Assembly (NCBI GenBank): GCA_963691705.1
Contig: OY829537.1
Span: forward strand, 53,420,304 to 53,484,303
Reading direction: 5' to 3'
Origin: Viola odorata
Taxonomy: Eukaryota > Streptophyta > Magnoliopsida > Malpighiales > Violaceae
DNA: 64,000 nucleotides
Below, in pieces: positions 52,669-63,945 of the stretch (position 1 is the stretch's first letter; each line of letters begins with the position of its first letter). The notes under the pieces were generated by a model, which saw nothing but the letters and a program-made list of their open reading frames with translations, was not told the DNA's origin and did not search any database. The translations under genes were made by a program, and so were the position numbers.

Positions 52669-55254
52669 TGTGACTGGGTGCCGAGCCCGTCAAAAATAAA
52701 TATAAATTACAACTCGTTACTAAGAATAATTGTATTGTAGATAGCAGTAAGAGGATCGATCCACCAGGAGCAATGGTATGATATTCGTATGAACCTGCAA
52801 ATATAACATTTAGGTAGAATTTGAGGGGTTGGGATAGAATTAAAACTGGAAAGTAAATAGACAGGTAATTGTCTTGGCCAAGAGTGATGTTCTTAGTCAA
52901 GATGACAAAATTAATATGAAAGATCAAATAAGATAGAGATTCCTAGTAGAGGCTGATCGTCACTCAAATGTAATAATATTTCCTGATTCCTAATTGCACA
53001 AATAAAATGTGTAAAGGGCAAGACAGGGTCGAACCACAGAGACTGAGGGAATAATAAATCAATTGTAATGTATGACAGAGAGTAAGTGCAGCCAAACATA
53101 AGAGTAACACTAGGGGGGTTTTATGTTGATTAATACAATTAATCAACGCAAATGTGGTAGCTAACAAGATAAATAATTAAAACAGAAATCAAGGGCACGA
53201 AAGTAAAATACAATCAGAGGGAAGATTCTAGAGTACTGGCAAGGGCAAGATAACAAGAAGAGAAAGTAAATACAAAAATAGATTCAGATAGGATAGGATC
53301 TTAGCAAGGGGTATTCTTGGGTTGTTTCCAGGGTTAGCTAATCATCGGCTCAAGGATGTTCCATCCTTATACCATAGACATGCTATAGGGACCGAGTTTC
53401 CACTCAAACCCCTTGCTTACCTTCGTAGATAGAAGCTACCCCCCGTTTCCACATATGAGGTAGCTTTGACGTTTCGTCGTCCCCCCAGGAACGAATGCAG
53501 GGAGGCAATACTCAAAACGCCCATGAATTAGAGGTAAGGCATGTCTAGGGCACGATACCCCTCAGGTTGTCAAGTTGGTGGCAGCACCCTAATCGGCTAT
53601 TTGCCCTAGATTGGTGAAATCACACTGTAGCAACTTCTCCGCTCTAGGTATCTACTGCTCTTAATGGCCCCACGTCAGTTATTACCATTAAGATGACAAT
53701 AATCACAAAGAAACACTAATAGTTGATCAAGCTCTTAACACTCCTAAATGAAAATAACAAGATAGTGGCAAATAAACGAATATGATAATAAAGATGTATT
53801 AAACACGTTTAGGCCTCTTAACTAATCCTTACAACCCTTGAAACACCCTTTGCTAAGATAACGAAGTTTAACTACTCATAAATAGATATGAACAATAGAT
53901 AACTATTAGCATAAGAGGGAAAGAGTTTTGAATAAACTGATAGATTCAATAAAATCAAAGGAGAAAAGCTTGCTCCTTTTACAAACCGGCGGCGTGCTCC
54001 AATATCAAAAAAATGGATCCCTAAAATTATGGTAAAAGTGGAGTGATGTCTTAAATGTCTGCCTCCTTACAAAAACCCTAAAACTATGCTTAAATAGCCC
54101 TAAAACTCGCTAGGGGATAAAACAGCTAAGGGGGGCGTGACAACACATGTCCTTCAAGGGGAATATTCTAGAATCTTTGGGAGCACCTGACACCTTCTAG
54201 AAATGCATGGAATCCCGTACGGATCTTCGGAGATTCCTCTCTTTGGCTTTTGATTAAGAATGGATGCAGAGGTATCGCAGGTAGAAGAATGCTCACTGGT
54301 CTAGTTAGCGCCGAGGGCACGACGATACTCTGATCTTCTAGGCCTTGAAGCTTGAAATCTCAAGAATTCCTTAAAAAATGCATCTTTTCGCTCATTTCCT
54401 CCTTTTGGTATTGATCTACAATAAAGATGGAAATAGAGGTCATTTAGCAGAATCATGCCCATGAAAAGGCTAAAATAGAGGAGAAAATCATGCCCAAGAA
54501 CACACTATCAAAGGCTGGCAAGCTATGGGACATGCGATGCAATCATCGACGCAGGAATATTAATCTTCAATCTACAGAGTCGCTATAGGATCAAGGTACG
54601 CTTATGACCCATGCTTCTCTCCTGTATCAATACCACCTCAAGTACGCTTAGAGATGATGCCTTACCAACTAGCACCTTGCTGGTTAAAGGGTTTACTGAG
54701 TTGGCAGATGAACTACTAGGAGAAGACGACTCCAGACTAGTATCCTCGGGCGTCAATCGGGACTAGATTTGATTAACCTTTCCCCCTACCGTTTCCTGAT
54801 CCCGTCGGTAGCGCGTAGGTGTCTATTTCGATCTTCTTGGTCGATAATTCACAACCAAGAAGAATGACTATCGCTTGATCTGTTCAATTCTAGGTTAGCT
54901 AGGTCTAAAATCAATCAGAAAACATATTAAGAATAATCACATGATTAATTAAAATGCAAATATAAAGATTAATAATAACAATTAGGTCTCATGCATTCTC
55001 ATACTCATGCTTTAAACACCTCTACTAAGAACGATGCGCTTAGCTACTCATACTCATAATTGAAAAGCAAATAACAATAACCAAAAGCAGAAATTAAGGA
55101 AAATCGCATCCTAATTAGTTTTAAATTGTAATTTGATTCCTCTCATCCTCACAAGGAAATATAATCGAATCGAATCAGTAGACACATCATCAATCAGTCC
55201 GTGATCAACACTTTAATTATCACGGCAGGAAAGATCATCTGCCAGCGCCATCTG
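52669..55254. other. Non-coding repeat-like stretch, not identified
   Basis: About 2.6 kb without a convincing ORF. Two blocks of the form GGATCGAnCCAC/GGGTCGAACCAC with an AGAG or AGGAG tail (about 52753-52775 and 53025-53047) look like ends of LTR or LARD-type elements. A GC-richer part (53340-53700) sits among AT-rich sequence. I cannot assign a family. Confidence 0.4.
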
Positions 55255-55560
55255 ATTCATTGTCTGCTCTGAAATGTTCTCCATCTGAGGCTTGGCCAAG
55301 TGAGTTCGTCTTTGGTTATTGGAGCCTTTCCATGGTCCTTGGTGGATTCTGCCAAGAATTGGTTCTTCAGCCTCCCCCATAATTCCATTAACAACTGGGC
55401 AGACATGTCCCCCACCTTCCTCAAGAAGTACTGGTCGGCGACGAAAGTCGGGGAAGCAAGGAAGAACCCGGTTGCAATTCAACAGCGTAGCAATGAGTCT
55501 TTTGGACAAGCAAAAATTGGACTCAGCCGCGAGAGGAGCTTTATTGGACCTAACACCTAG
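55255..55560 (+). pseudogene. Athila gag fragment
   Basis: The frame of 55300-55560 shows AFPWSLVDSAKNWFFSLP then W..M...FLKKYW, the middle part of Athila gag capsid, after which homology fades. It covers a part of gag earlier than the piece at 1-560. Its strand agrees with the gag start cut at 2364, so it might be its continuation across the nest. Confidence 0.6.
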
Positions 55561-56176
55561 CTGACATCAGGTGAGCCTCATAAGTAGAAGAGGGAGATGG
55601 CAGAGTTGACGAGGATGGGATCAGATGTTCATGTACATGTTCGTCAAGTGGGAAGATAGGTGTGTTTATAACTTTATTAGTTTCTTCTATCATTTGTCGG
55701 TTGGATCCAGCTCGTATAGGAAAGATCAGATTTGGAGGTAGATCATGAGAGGTTGAAGCAAGAGTGGTCGAATTGGGATTCATGGTACTGGGATTAGGAT
55801 AAGTGGTAGTTGGATGAGTAGCAATTCCTTTTAATTTTTTATACTATTCCATTTTCTGTTTCTTTTTCTTACTCTCAACAGCTGCCTCATAGTGGTTTAT
55901 TGTATCCATAATCATTTGAATAGTTTTATTAGTGGCTTCTATCATATTTCTAAAAAGTTCAATTTTTATCAAATCATGATTCCATAATGGACTTTCAGTA
56001 TTAGAGATTGGAACTATACTTTCGCCCATTATTTCATTATAAAGATTTTCAATATAGGAATTTTCAATATCATCACATTTAGAAGCTAGTTCAGTTCTTA
56101 ATTCATACAAATCAGAAACTTTATTAGTGTTTAGTTCAGAAAAACAGTAAGATAATTGTTTGAAATTGAAAGACAT
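55550..56176 (-). pseudogene. Pararetrovirus small ORF after the promoter
   Basis: ATG at 56176. It is a helical, charged protein of 109 codons to a TAG at 55844-55846. The same frame then stays open to 55550 with a Pro/Ser/Thr-rich part. Since it is the first ORF behind the promoter, it is probably the 5'-most ORF of the viral transcript. The left edge of the virus lies near its end. Confidence 0.55.
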
Positions 56177-56213
56177 TTTGAAAGAGAGAACTTACGAAGG
56201 GAAAATTTTATGC

Positions 56214-56289
56214 TTTATTGCGTTGAGAGATTTTAGTATAAGTGATATTTGCTTGCTTTACAACTGAAGGAAAACTCTTCTATTTATAG
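56214..56289 (-). promoter_or_regulatory. Pararetrovirus promoter core and poly(A) signal
   Basis: The minus strand has CTATAAATA at 56289-56281 and AATAAA at 56219-56214, about 65 bases downstream. A TATA box followed closely by a poly(A) signal is the layout by which pararetroviruses make terminally redundant RNA. Upstream there is a CACGTG box (56452-56457). Confidence 0.65.
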
Positions 56290-56748
56290 GGAGAGTTTGG
56301 TGCTAATTTTACAAAGTCTGAAGAAAAGATTTGACAGATTTTACATTCTTCGAAGTTCATTCTTTTCTGATGTTACGTTGCAGTTGTGCTTCTTCTATAT
56401 TCCTTATTGCTGAGGTGTATGCGAGATTTGGCCGATTGATGCAGGTTTTTCCACGTGTCTTGCTTTCTTCGTTGGTGATAAAGATTGAGCTTGATGAGGT
56501 GTGTTTTTATTTTGTCTGATAAACTTATGTTCCTCCATATGTCTTGCCATCTGTCTCGCTTTGTCCATATGCATGATTTTTTGAATTTCTGTTTTTTTTG
56601 GATGATATATCTTCGTGCTGAGTTACTTTTTTTTTATCTCTGGAGAGATATTTGTTTTTTATTTTATTTTAAATTTGGATATAATTATGCTATCATGTCT
56701 GGATCATAGTTTGGATCATAATTTTGGGGAGTTGCTGATGATGCTACT

Positions 56749-57912
56749 TCATCTGCATCCAATTGAGAAAGTGTTTCTTTTAGTTTTTTTCTTGTATTCA
56801 TCTTTTGACGAAGCGGCTGCTAGGTTTGCTTGTAGCTGATTTTTGGATGAAAGGAATATAGATGGTGGTAGAGGAGTAGGGTTGGTAATTGTAGTTTCTG
56901 CTAGTTTGTGTAATACAGTATTTTTACATGCTTGTTCTTGTGGAAAACTTCTCCACCATTTTATTTTCCATCTTCTTGTCAATATGGGGGGTTCTGTGGC
57001 GGTATGGTCAACAATGTCAAAATCCCAAAAGATGATCCAGGGTACTTTGAACATGAGAGTGAATGACATTAATTTTGGTATAGTTTGAGAGTGATAATTT
57101 TTTTGAAAAGTTTCAAATCCTTCACTGACTGTTGGAGGATATGCAAGTTCTGATGCTCCAAAGTATTTCCACCATTGGTAAAACCAATGAGGGAATTTTC
57201 ATGGTATATCATTATGAAAATGGAAGAACCAGGAGTGGTGATAGTTTGGATATAGGAAGGCTTGTTGCCATGCTTTTTGATAGTCATGATAATTAAATCC
57301 GGTTGGCCGAAAGGGGTAAGAAAAAGTTTTTTCAGTATAGGGGTTCATGTTCCAATTAGATAAGGTTAATATTTTTAGGATTTTGCATTTGGAATAAGAG
57401 TATTTGCCAGGATCTCTTGGATCTTCAACATGAACGATTTCGACCGAATCTGTATCTACAAGAATGAACTCGTAGAATATTCTGTCTTTTTCTAAGGAGT
57501 CTGGGATAAATAGAAAGTCTTTTGGAAATATGTTGGATATAATGGTTTTAAGTTCGTTTTCGTGTTCTAGCTCAATATAACTGACACTTTTAACGAATGG
57601 TTTAGTTATTGATCCTTGTAGTGATTTTGTTTGTGATGGTTTAGTAGGAAGAGTTCCAAGAAGTGTGAAAGAAGGTCTACTTGTAATTGAAGCAGGGGAT
57701 TTTTGAGGTTGGACCTGTAGTGCTTGGAGGTAATTTGGAGCAAATCTTTGATTTTGTGGGGGTTGAGGTAATTCAACAGTTTTGGATGAACTGGATTTGA
57801 GTGGTTCCAATTTGTTAGGAGTAATAGGTATATTCATGGCATAGGATGCCTTGGTTTTTTTGTTGCATTCTTTTTGTATTGCCATCACTTCTTTTCCTTT
57901 TTGTGTTGCCAT
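56749..57912 (-). pseudogene. Pararetrovirus ORF downstream of RNase H, function unknown
   Basis: ATG at 57912 shares its A with the TGA of the pol ORF (TGATG). The frame runs to 56749 with one TGA at 57199-57201, about 387 codons. A Ser/Pro/Gln-rich N-terminal part is followed by a C-terminal half rich in Trp, Phe and Tyr. It lies where some genera place a transactivator or inclusion-body protein, but I see no motif that proves this. Confidence 0.6.
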
Positions 57913-58523
57913 CAAATCTTTCCCTGTAAAAATTCACGAGATAAAAAATCAGGTAAAGAATTATTTTCTCCTTTTATAAATTCAATTTCAAAATCAAAGT
58001 TTGATAATAAAGCTTGCCATCGGACAAAAATTTGTTTAGAAACTATATTTTGAACGTCCTTTTCTAAATTATATTTTGCACTTTTACAGTCAATTCGTAA
58101 TAAGAATTTTTTATTGAATAGGTCATCTTGAAAATTAGATATGCATAATACAATAGATAAAATTTCTTTTTTAATTGTCGAGTAATTTTTTTGTGAAGCA
58201 ATCCATATTCCTAAACAATATCTAATTAATTGTTCTTTTTCATGCTCCTTTTGTTTTAATATTCCTCCATAGCCTATATCAGATGCGTCTGTTTCTACAA
58301 TTAAGTCAGTTGAAGGATTAGGGATTCCTAAACAATGAAGATTTTTTATTTTTTCTTTAATATTTTTAACAATAATTGTCATATTTTCGTTCCATACTGG
58401 AGGGTTTTTTCTAAGTCTTTGATATAATGGCAAACAAATGGTTTTTAGATTTTTAATAAAATCTGATACATAATTCAGGCATCCCAAAAATCGTTGCAAT
58501 TGTTTTTTTATCTTTGATTTCAT
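57912..58523 (-). pseudogene. Pararetrovirus RNase H domain
   Basis: It begins in the RT thumb and connection region. RNase H landmarks are visible: an ETDASD motif at about 58296-58279, an IKKE motif, a DCKSA motif near 58069-58055, and a LPDFLSRE end (57946-57923). The frame is open for about 200 codons but is out of frame with the RT piece upstream, near 58500. It would degrade the RNA template during replication. Confidence 0.8.
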
Positions 58524-59804
58524 CTGGAAATTTATCTGTGAATTCTATGGATATGCTTATTGGTTTAATGGTTTCTTGGTAAATATCAAATCCTAAGAAT
58601 CTGATTTTTGTTTGACATAGTTTTAGTTTGGTAGCTGAAACTACCAATCCATTTTCTTTTAATATTTTGAAGAATTTGTTTAAATGATTAAAATGTTCTG
58701 TTATAGATTTTGAGAATACCAATACATCATCTATGTATATGATAGTGAATTTTGTATATGGATTTAATATATGTTCATTATATTTTAAAATTCTGAGGGT
58801 GTATTTTTCAATCCAAATGGCATTACATTCCATTCATAATGACCAAATGGTACAGTGAAGGCAGTTTTATATCTATCTTTTTCAGTAATTTGAATTTGCC
58901 AAAATCTTTATTTCATATCAAATTTTGAAAATATAATTGCTCCATTTAGTCTTTTAATTAAATCTCTTTTATTAGGTATAGGGTATCTTATCCATTGTAA
59001 TGCTTTATTCAAAGGTTTATAATTAATTACTAGTCTTGGAGCTCCTCTTTCTATTTCTGCTTGATTTTGAACATAAAAAGCAGCACAAGACCATGGAGAT
59101 TTACTTGGTCTGATGAGTTTTTTCTTTAATAGGGTATCTATTTCTTGTTTACAATATTCTAATAATTCTTTATTCATTTGTATAGGTCTGGCTTTGGTAG
59201 GTATATTTCTTTCATTAAAATCTTTTTCGTAACGTAGTTCTATTATATGTTTCTTTCTATTCCAAAAGGCATTTGGAAGTTCAGAGCATACTTCTTTTTC
59301 AAACAGGTTTTGAAAATATTTTATTTTTTTGATATTATCCTGATTTTGTAGTTCTTCTTCAATTCTTTTAAAGTTCATTTCTTTTGTTAAAAAATTTAGG
59401 TGCTTTTTCTTTTGAATTAACATAATATCTTTTGAGATGGAATAATTTTTTAACACATCAACATCTCTTTGTTGTGGTTGTTGGATAAATTGGAAGCAAA
59501 TATCTGTATCAAAAATTCTAGTTTTTATACCTTCATTATCTACCTTGAATGGATATATTTGAGTAAGGAAAGGAGTTCCTAAAATCATTCGTTGATTTAA
59601 ATCTTTTACTAATATGAATGAGTTCCGAAGACAGAATCCTTTATTGCATATATTTACATTAGAAAGTTTATAATTAATTTGAAGTTTATTTCTGTTGGCT
59701 CCATATAAATTTTCTCTGGTTTTTTCATAGTATTTGGTAGGTATTAATCCTTCTTGAATACAATTTTGATCTGCTCCTGAGTCTACTAGAGCGAGTATAT
59801 TCAT
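58453..59804 (-). pseudogene. Pararetrovirus protease and reverse transcriptase, broken
   Basis: Protease has DSGA at about 59785-59774. RT follows after a linker: a VINYKPLN-like motif near 59030, motif A with FDMK near 58920, a stop at 58908, and YIDD near 58735 in another frame (58833-58453). Thus there is one stop near motif A and a frameshift near 58800. The catalytic motifs can be seen, but the protein is not made in one piece. Confidence 0.85.
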
Positions 59805-60892
59805 ATGAAATTCTTTATTTATGACTAAATCTATATTAACATACCACTTTTAAAATTCTATTTTTGAAATTGCATTTAAATAACTTTCTTCCATGATTCC
59901 TAAGGCTTCATTTTTTATTTTTTGGTTTAAATTTTTTAAATTTTTAGGTTCTTCTTCTTGTTGTTCTAGCATCATAATTTTTATGTCTAATTTGGTATTT
60001 TCTATTTGTAAAGTTTTTATATCTACTTTTATTTGTTTTATTTCCTCTTTTAAATCTTGAGTCTATATTATAGATTCTTTAGGGAAAAATCTATTAATAA
60101 TTGTTTTTATACCAAAAAGTTTCTTTGGTGTCCTCTTCTTCTCCTTTAGATTGTTCTTTATTGTCTGAAGAGTTATCTGGAATTGGATCGATTTCTAATT
60201 CTTCGCTAGTGGTGTCTTCTAAATCATCATCTGTGCTTGAGTTTAATAGTTGTATCATTTAATTTTTTATTTCCTCGTCAATTTCAAGTTCTTGAATTTT
60301 CTGTTTCATTCTGCAATTATTTTTATAGTTTCCTGCTTGTCCACATTTAAAACAGGTAGGGATTTTATTTTGTTTATTGGATCTAAATTTATTAAATCAT
60401 TTTTTGTAAAATTTCTTTTGGTAGCCTGTATTGGGTTATTCCTGGCGTCTAGGGGTTTTATAATTTTTTTCTTATTGGTCTTCTTTGTTTTTTATATTTT
60501 CTTGAAGGGGGTATTAATGTTTCGTATCCATATTGAGCACAAAATGTTCCTAATTCTTTTTTAATTTGATTTTAGCTTTTAGTTTTAAATTAGTGCAGAG
60601 TGCTAGTCCTTCATTATTAACGTGTGCTATAATTTCACCATAGGTTAATTTTGAATAAGGAATTACTCCCCTATAAAGATTTTTAATTCTAGTTTTTACC
60701 TTTTCTGCAAATAGTTTTGGTAATCCTGAGATAAATTTTTCTTTCCAGAATGAATGATTACAATCTTCTTTTACAAATATTTTTGTTAAAAATGTCTTTA
60801 TACCATCTAAAATCTTGCAGTTTTGGGCAGGTTAAATTTAGTGTATGCTAGTACATTAGTAGCGTCCTCTTTGGGTTCTTCATCTTATGTTT
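59805..60892 (-). pseudogene. Pararetrovirus capsid end and zinc knuckle, degenerate
   Basis: A zinc knuckle at 60355-60313 on the minus strand has the Cys residues in the right places, but Asn stands in place of the His (AAC for CAC). An acidic stretch follows (about 60250-60140). Several frame changes and stops occur between 60890 and 60400 and again between 60110 and 59805. Confidence 0.65.
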
Positions 60893-62509
60893 TTACCGAT
60901 TTATTACTTCTAATTTTTCTTCTAGAGTTAGATAATTATCCCACCAACTTTTAAGTTGTCCTGAAAATCCTGAAATAATTATCTGAGCTACATATTTATC
61001 TGTGTTTCCTCTTGCCTTATATGCGGTAGCTACCATCATCATATTTTCTAACATGGTTATTATATTATGCTCACTTTGTCCATCTAAATTCCATTCTATA
61101 ATACTTTGACCGTCATACTTAGTTTGAGTTCTAGTATTCATATCTTCTGATTGTACACCAGGAAAGGATGGTCTAGGATAAAAATGTTTTATTTTAGGGT
61201 TTTGGTAATTTTTACTTCTTAGTTTATTAATATCTAATTCCTGAAATTGTTCTGAGATATCTTTTATATCTTTTTCATCAATTTCTTCTGTTAAAACCGA
61301 AATTTGGTCTTTAGATTTCATATTTATTTTATCTAATTTTTTGTTTATTATTTCCAAATATTCATCTTCTTTTCTAAATTTAAAATTCATTATTTCAGAA
61401 TTAGTCATTTCAATTGGTTTGAATAACGGTTGAGTAAGCATTTTCATTTTTTTTTGTTTCTTACTGGTTTCTGCTCCTACAGTAGTACTTTTAAATTGAA
61501 TGGGTGGAGGAAGATTTTCTTCTACCGTCATCATTTGTGTCGCTAGAGTATTTAGCATGAGATTTGTATAATTATTTTGAGTTTGAACGTTTTTAATGTC
61601 CTTTAGATTTATTTCTCTGGTTTCTTCAGGAATGTGTTTAAATGGTGAAGCTGAAATGATGTTATTATGATGTGTTATATGTATTTCTTCTAATGGAGGA
61701 TATACAGATTCTACTTTCGTATCTAGGGCGGTTTTCCATACTTGTTTTGCTGATTTTATTACGTTAATGTTTTTTATATCATGTAAATCCGATTGTTTTT
61801 GAAACCAGGTAAAAAATGGAATATGAATTTGTAATTCTTCTAGATCTTTATAAAATCTTTCCTGTATATAATCTTTTTCTTCTTTAGTGAAAGCTTTGAA
61901 AAATTGTGTTCTTAATCCGATTTTCGAAGGATCATAAAATTCTTTTCTTAATCTTTCTTTATCTATTTTATATTTATCAGTTTTAATCATATTGAGTTGA
62001 TTTAAATATCTCATGTCACTATGTGTAGGAGATGGTGATCTTATAATTTCTTGTTCGCTATTTTGATTCATATTTTGATAATATGGTCGTGGAATATTTT
62101 TATTAAAACCAACACCTCTTCTTATCGATCCTGATAATGATCTGGATAAAATTGGTCTTTCGATATTACTTACTGATCTTCTAAAACTAGTTGTGTTTAA
62201 AGGTTCGAGATGTGATTCAAATATTAATCGTATATTTCCATATTGATCTTCTTCTGTTTTTACAGGTTGTGTTTTTGGAATTATGGCTTGTGATTCGTTT
62301 GTTTTAGATAAAATCCATTCATTGGGTAAAGTAACTTGGTTCCATTGTAATAATTTTGGCGTTTGTATCATAGCATGTTCCGTATTAGCTTCGATTAAAA
62401 GTGTTTTGTCTTTTGGAGAATGTTTTATAGCTTTAGGGTTTATATTAGTTGTCAATACCTTGTAATATATCCTGTATATTAATGCTATATTTCTAGAATC
62501 TTTAATCAT
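60893..62509 (-). CDS. Pararetrovirus central ORF (movement protein end to capsid-like region)
   Basis: ATG at 62509; 538 codons, open. The first 100 codons continue the movement protein. The middle is Lys/Glu-rich and helical, and the C-terminal 110 codons (about 61220-60893) show a capsid-like helical domain with a conserved Trp pair. The start is probably not the natural one: a TAA at about 62524-62522 stands just upstream in the frame of the movement protein. Confidence 0.65.
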   Translation of the reverse strand: MIKDSRNIALIYRIYYKVLTTNINPKAIKHSPKDKTLLIEANTEHAMIQTPKLLQWNQVTLPNEWILSKTNESQAIIPKTQPVKTEEDQYGNIRLIFESHLEPLNTTSFRRSVSNIERPILSRSLSGSIRRGVGFNKNIPRPYYQNMNQNSEQEIIRSPSPTHSDMRYLNQLNMIKTDKYKIDKERLRKEFYDPSKIGLRTQFFKAFTKEEKDYIQERFYKDLEELQIHIPFFTWFQKQSDLHDIKNINVIKSAKQVWKTALDTKVESVYPPLEEIHITHHNNIISASPFKHIPEETREINLKDIKNVQTQNNYTNLMLNTLATQMMTVEENLPPPIQFKSTTVGAETSKKQKKMKMLTQPLFKPIEMTNSEIMNFKFRKEDEYLEIINKKLDKINMKSKDQISVLTEEIDEKDIKDISEQFQELDINKLRSKNYQNPKIKHFYPRPSFPGVQSEDMNTRTQTKYDGQSIIEWNLDGQSEHNIITMLENMMMVATAYKARGNTDKYVAQIIISGFSGQLKSWWDNYLTLEEKLEVINR

Positions 62510-62521
62510 GTTATCTGGAGT

Positions 62522-63020
62522 TTAAATATTTAAGGTTAAGGTTTTTAAAATGTTTGGATCAAATAATGATATTGAAAAGTTTGGATAACAGTTAAAATAA
62601 ACTGGTCCTTTAACTAGGTTTGACTGGAAAACTGCTAGTAAAGAATCATCAAATTTTTGGAATCTAGCGTCTCTTAGGCACATTAATATTGGGGAATCCA
62701 AACCTTGTCGGTGCAAGGGTTTTACTGGTATTTGAATTAACCCGATATGCAAAAATTTATATTTTTGCTTAACAGTTTCTATCTGATGAGATTGAATTAA
62801 TTGGAGTGTCTCAATTTGAGGATTTATAGGTATAGTTTATTCTGTAGTTTCTATTAAATAATCATGGAATAAATCTAGTGTTCCTATTTGATATATTTTC
62901 TTTTTTGGTTCCTTAGGTATGGTCCAATTTTGCAATTGTTGTTCTATTTTTGCTATATGATATTCTTGTCTGTTATATTCTTCTAAATTGTTGTCCAAAA
63001 TATTTTCTTTAACATGATTA
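62522..63020 (-). pseudogene. Pararetrovirus movement protein, N-terminal part
   Basis: The 30K-type movement protein region (a CLRDARF and a PVYF-like motif at about 62680-62600) is open in 62752-62522 and continues upstream with one stop near 62839-62837. It moves virus between plant cells through plasmodesmata. It ends with a TAA in line with the next ORF, consistent with one point change. The right viral edge is near 63035. Confidence 0.7.
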
Positions 63021-63035
63021 TTGGATCCTGCAAGG

Positions 63036-63373
63036 AATTTTCCAATACGCTTCCGAGATTACACCTTTTTGGTCGGGACCTCCACTGGGACCACCCTTCC
63101 TGTGGGTTGACCAACGGCTTTACTGGCTAACCAAGCGCCCAAATTGGCTTCTTCTCCGATGCAAGAGATAACATTCCAATCCAAATTCTTACCTCTACCT
63201 CCATCAGTTGAAGTGGGAAATGGCACAGCGGAATAAGATTAACAAGTGAAATTTTGAGAAAAAGGGACAGTAACTGTCCAGAGCAATCTTGACATTGTCA
63301 ATATTACAAAACATCCACAAGGGACGGGAAAAGGCATGCTAACAAAGAAAAATAAGAATTGAAACATAACGCT
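63036..63373. other. Flank of the pararetrovirus, nothing recognised
   Basis: About 340 bases without an ORF. The part after 63240 may be the 3' region of the alpha-like gene that follows. Confidence 0.4.
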
Positions 63374-63945
63374 TATGAAGGAGTTGTCGCATCGTCTCTC
63401 TCCTACTCCGGGACCCTATCCTTATGGAAATCCTCATCGGTTACATTTTGGGCCTTCTCCAAGTAATACTGAGAAAGGTCGTTAACTCGGAGGGCTTTTG
63501 TCTAGTAAAATTTCATGAAAGCATCCGTCATAAGTCCCGCCCCCTCCCGTATATACCAACGACACTTCTCGGCAGAAAGATTAAGCTCCGCAGACAACTC
63601 CACATTTTTACGCCTTTCCGCCTCTAGCTCGGCGTTAAGGGTAATGTTTCTAGCCTCTTCTTCGGAAAGACGTGTATTTAGAGCGACCCCTTTCTGTTTC
63701 TAATTATCCAGCGCGAGCCTGTCATCCTCTGTTTCCTTCCTGGCAGTTGCAACAACGTCTAATAGTCCTTGACGCTCATTCGTCAATTTGTCTATTTCTT
63801 CTTGTTTCTTTGCTGTTATCTTCGCGTTATCCTCATCCCAATAATGAAGATTGCAAAATGAAGAAAATAGGCGAGAGTGGATGAAGTTTATACGCTCCTG
63901 ATGATTCTTGGCCAAAAACATATCTCTTTCTCCTCGATGTGACAT
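63374..63945 (-). pseudogene. Third copy of antisense gene alpha, C-terminal part
   Basis: The minus strand from 63945 shows ERDMFLAKNHQERINFIHSR and a coiled coil that lines up with D's alpha (SEQERINFLRSQ at about 28820-28785). The end matches as well (GAGLMTDAF against GGGLMSEAL). Stops occur at 63698-63700, 63516-63518 and near 63413. The gene continues beyond the window. It shows that the antisense module exists in at least three Tat-like copies in this region. Confidence 0.7.

Larger units (their letters stand above)
55550..63035 (-). mobile_element. Endogenous pararetrovirus (Caulimoviridae), decayed
   Basis: On the minus strand, from right to left: movement protein, a large central ORF ending in a capsid-like region, a zinc-knuckle region, protease, reverse transcriptase and RNase H, a further ORF, a promoter region, and a small ORF. 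No integrase and no LTRs are present, as expected for integrated plant pararetroviruses. Composition is much more AT-rich than the flanking gypsy elements. Stops and frameshifts lie in most parts. The genus is not assigned. Confidence 0.85.

Noticed and set aside
55213..55509. 98-codon minus-strand ORF
   Set aside because: Opposite the Athila gag fragment on the plus strand, which has recognisable capsid motifs.
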